Assembly (NCBI GenBank): GCA_004802705.1
Contig: SGPL01000579.1
Coordinates: forward strand, 1-20,372
DNA from: Bondarzewia mesenterica
Lineage: Eukaryota; Basidiomycota; Agaricomycetes; Russulales; Bondarzewiaceae
Direction: 5' to 3'
DNA length: 20,372 nucleotides
Shown here: in pieces, positions 17,701-20,372 of the stretch
Numbering within the stretch: the first letter of the stretch is position 1
How the letters are laid out: every line of letters begins with the position of its first letter
Notes under the pieces: generated by a model
What the model was told of the DNA's origin: nothing
The model's database searches: none
The model's input: the letters and a program-made list of their open reading frames with translations, nothing else
Position numbers and translations under genes: made by a program

Positions 17701-18965
17701 TCACGAATCGGATATATCATCAAGCAAATCGACAATGACAGGCTGAAATCCGTTCCCCGCGAATGGAATTCGGGAGCCTTGACGGGACCTCTCTCCCGCG
17801 GGCCAATTCGCAGCATTCACAAAGATCGTGCGCTCGTTGTCTCCACCCTCACCAGAATCTTCTGTCAAACTCGCGTCATCCGGGGAACGCGCGTCCCACT
17901 CGCCGACCTGGACACCGTGATCCTCGTGTATATGCCCAAACACATGTAGGCGCGGTCTCAGTTCTGGGAGACGGGCGAGGAGCGACTCGCAGCCGACGTT
18001 CATGTCCCTAGAGACGTGGTCGAGGATCTTGTAAGGGGGGCCATGCGTCAGTCTGATAAAGTAGAAACAAAGGTTTGTTCAGCCAACGGATCGGAAACCC
18101 GCGGTGGCGCCTTACAGAATATCCGTCTTCGGAAACTTCGCGATCAACTCTGTATTCAGGAGAGTGAGTTAGGAGCTGGCGAGAACAATGATGGTCAGGA
18201 ATCGTTACTGTCAGCCTCTTTTCCTCGGTCGTAATTGAATGCCCAATTGAAGAAATCTGGAGACCACTGTCACGGCTTGTGAGCGTGAAGAACGCGAAAT
18301 TGATCTCTATCGAAAGAGCACACACCGGAGATCCATAGACGGTCCATTTACGACCATCCTCGCGTGTCCGAAACTCGTATTTCTCGTCCTCGAGATACAC
18401 GACACGAGCCTCGCGCGCTGCTTTGCCCGCAACAAGGTCGCGAATGCTACGCGTGTCCTGAGGCACAAAGTCGAACATCATTTGATCAAGTCTCACAGAC
18501 ATCATTCCAAGGGCATATGATCATGTACCTCCTTTGTTCGATGCCATCGGGAGAAATGATGATTGTACCAGGTTCTGTGGAGAGTAAGATCGTGGTTTCC
18601 CGCGATGACTCTGGTGAAAGAAGGGTGTTTAATAAAGCCAAGACAAAAGACACAGGCACTTACATCTTCACAAGATGGGGTAACCCACAAAGCCAGTCCA
18701 TGGTGATCTTGATTCCATCGCGCGCACCCGTCCCGGTAAGATCGCCACTGTGCAACAGCACGTCTCCATCAGGCACGGGGAAGACGTGCTGATGGGTATC
18801 GCTCAAACAGACAAAGCGCGTCCAGTTGCCACTGTCTGGTTTCGGCGGAGGTGATGCAAGGTCGTACGTGCTGTGAACAATGGCGGTGGGCGTCGTGAGC
18901 GTCGCAGGCGGATTGGTTTCCGGTGGAGCAGGGTCATGAAAGACGAGTCTCGGAACCTTTGACAT
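17701..18965 (-). CDS. Calcineurin-like metallophosphoesterase (MPPED type)
   Basis: Six exons give 319 aa, all phases consistent: 18664-18965, 18529-18610, 18326-18457, 18209-18266, 18116-18149, 17701-18052; introns are 53-71 nt. The five metallophosphoesterase blocks are complete: SDTH (D56, H58), GDL (D75), GNHD (N106, H107), LLTHGPP (H206) and GHIH (H243, H245). These residues bind the dinuclear metal centre. Between GNHD and LTHGPP lie YLEDEKYEF, VYGSPWSPDFFNWAFNYDRG and FPKTDIL, which place it in the single-domain MPPED1/2-like group of fungal phosphoesterases. No signal peptide is seen, so it is probably cytosolic; activity on phosphodiesters is inferred from the family. The start is the first ATG after a likely splice acceptor (TTTCAG|GCCATG), so a 5' UTR intron is possible. 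One exon is only 34 nt. Confidence 0.93.
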
Positions 18966-19127
18966 GGCCTGAAATGGTCGCAACAGAATCCGCAGAGATA
19001 TCTTGAAAGGACCTCAGCGGATGGGATAATCATGTTTACGTACTCAAAACTCGATGCCCCCAGCCGATCAGATTCACCTCCTCATGACTTTCTCTCACTT
19101 ATTCTCATATCATTCATTTCCTCGATT
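18966..19127. promoter_or_regulatory. Compact bidirectional promoter
   Basis: Only 162 bp separate the divergent start codons of the metallophosphoesterase and the basic protein gene. The + strand side carries a pyrimidine-rich tract (CTTTCTCTCACTTATTCTCAT) just before ATG 19128. On the minus strand TTTCAG|GCC directly before ATG 18965 suggests a 5' UTR intron acceptor, so transcripts of the two genes may overlap. Confidence 0.55.
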
Positions 19128-20046
19128 ATGCCGCACAAACGCGCCAAACGCTCTGTTAGGGAACAACAGAACAATCAGAAGTATGTCGACATCTTCTGTC
19201 CTCCCCCAAGTAGTAACACTCCTAATCATTGGCTAGAGGCAGAGACCTTGCACCCGCTGGCAACATCTCCAACGAGGGTATCCCCAAATCAATCGCTCGG
19301 ATCCTCAATGCGGTGAAAATTCGAGAGGAATTTAAGGAGAAGAAGAGAGCTGCGGCATACGACGCTGAAGGTGGGCACGCGAAAAAGCGACGGAAGCAGG
19401 CTGGAGAAGAGGATAAGACTGCAGGCCCCGGACAGAAGAGCATATCTATACAGCCGGGAGAGTCGTTGGCACATTTCAACCGGTCAGTATTATTTTTTTC
19501 ATCGGCCCCTCCTCCACAATATCGTTCTAGTTGCCGAGGACGGTATGCTGAGTGACCGATCGTGTATAGCCGCGTCGAGGACGACATGCGAAGCCTCGTC
19601 CGCTCCGCCATCCAATCCTCCTCCGCCAACGAACGCAAATCGCGCGCTGCTGAAAGAGATAAATCTTCCAAAAAACCTTCCCNACGCGCATCGTCTCCCG
19701 AGCNAGATTCGAAAGANANGAAACGCAACGGCAAAGCGCGTCCCGACGTTTCGCCTCCGCCGTCCGACAAGCATGCTGGTAAAGCCAAAGAATTCCTGAC
19801 GCTGTCCACATCCACTCCGCGGCGACTGAACGATATCGCCATGGCCCCCACCTGAGCTGAAGAAGCTTCCACGGGGAGCCTCGAAGGGGGGAAAGCGGGA
19901 ACGGACTGGGCAAGGGGAGCGTCCTGTCGATGGCGCAACGGGTGATGATGGAGGTAGAGAGGGTGAAAGCGATCAAGCACTATAGGGAGTTGAAGGAGAT
20001 GAAGATCAGAGAAAACGGTGGGTCTTGGTCGAAAGATCAGGGCTAG
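19128..20046 (+). CDS. Basic, probably nucleolar protein of unknown function, frame interrupted twice
   Basis: Three exons, 19128-19180, 19237-19482 and 19570-20046, give about 257 aa after discounting two surplus bases. The start MPHKRAKRSVREQQ is strongly basic. The core block GIPKSIARILNAVKIREEFK is followed by a KKRAAAYDAEGGHAKKRRKQ nuclear-localisation-like stretch, SLAHFNRRVEDDMRSLV, a low-complexity Ser/Lys segment with four N bases (19683, 19704, 19717, 19719), RRLNDIAMAP|PELKKLPRGASK, and a coiled C-terminus VMMEVERVKAIKHYRELKEM ending WSKDQG. The frame changes at C5 (19845-19849) and again at G6 (19886-19891). One base fewer in each joins all blocks, and the total length becomes a multiple of three. 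The literal frame stops at 19853-19855. I do not recognise a named family; composition suggests ribosome biogenesis, by inference only. Introns are 56 and 87 nt. Confidence 0.8.
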
Positions 20047-20372
20047 CATTTCATATCACCCTTTACATGCACTTGCATTATATTTTATCTCGCTTTCGGA
20101 ACAGGAGGGCAGCTCGTGCTACGGTAATGTGGATCCTCAGCTTTTACGCTCACGCGTAGTTCTTAGATTCATATATTGGAAGCAGTTATAAATGGGACAG
20201 GACATACATACTAGCACACAGGCTCTTTGAGCCCTGATGATGTGAACGATTGCAACTTCATAACGGAAATCAACGTATAAATGTGCATAGCAGACATGCT
20301 GGTAGAGATTCAGTAATTCAGGACCCTAGGATAAATGAAGAAATTAGATCAACCACGAAATAGTGGATGATA
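20047..20372. other. 3' flank, no gene seen
   Basis: This AT-rich sequence after the stop of the basic protein gene contains a small hairpin GGCTC-TTT-GAGCC near 20221-20233. No open frame, tRNA or repeat can be supported. Confidence 0.5.

Noticed and set aside
20230..20300. C/D box snoRNA suggested by CCTGATGATG
   Set aside because: No convincing D box (CTGA) or terminal stem at suitable distance.
1..20372. Mobile elements, CRISPR arrays, viral insertions or toxin genes
   Set aside because: No terminal repeats, transposase, reverse transcriptase, repeat-spacer pattern or viral motif was seen on either strand.

Overview
The window is nuclear DNA from a filamentous fungus, most likely a basidiomycete of the Agaricomycotina. 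The evidence is dense, intron-rich genes with introns mostly of 47-88 nt, CT-rich promoters, short and sometimes bidirectional intergenic gaps, and protein families typical of that group. This assignment is an inference from gene structure. No mobile element, CRISPR array, rRNA or virus-like sequence was seen. Four undetermined bases (N) near 19.7 kb show that this is draft sequence.

Layout, left to right: the 3' part of a formin gene (FH1-FH2-DAD, + strand) converges on a six-exon nucleoside hydrolase (-). Next come an intron-containing tRNA-Ser(GCU) (+), a mitochondrial type-1 methionine aminopeptidase (-), a tandem dual-specificity phosphatase with one active-looking and one dead domain (-), and a mitochondrial methionyl-tRNA synthetase (-). 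The synthetase is divergent from an auxilin/Swa2-like UBA-TPR-J protein (+). About 1.3 kb without a clear gene leads to a candidate gene of unresolved frame (+). Then follow a DENR/Tma22 translation factor (-), a small unknown mitochondrial protein (-), a calcineurin-like metallophosphoesterase (-), and a divergent basic, probably nucleolar, protein (+).

The genes do not form a biosynthetic cluster. Most are housekeeping genes: cytoskeleton, clathrin uncoating, nucleoside salvage, translation re-initiation and mitochondrial translation. The mitochondrial MetRS, which charges initiator Met, and the mitochondrial methionine aminopeptidase, which removes it, lie on the same strand on either side of the phosphatase gene. 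This may be chance.

The most useful observations are four. (1) The tandem phosphatase has a dead second domain, and its matching intron positions and phases point to an intragenic duplication. (2) The tRNA-Ser intron appears to be only 8 nt. (3) The auxilin J domain contains a 60-nt, stop-free, frame-preserving intron directly after HPD, and the formin gene has a GC-AG intron. (4) Five single-base reading-frame breaks, four in homopolymers of 4-6 bases and one in an A-rich run, cut through otherwise conserved proteins. These look like assembly or sequencing errors rather than biology, and they would mislead automatic annotation. I did not find convincing evidence of a wholly new multi-gene system.
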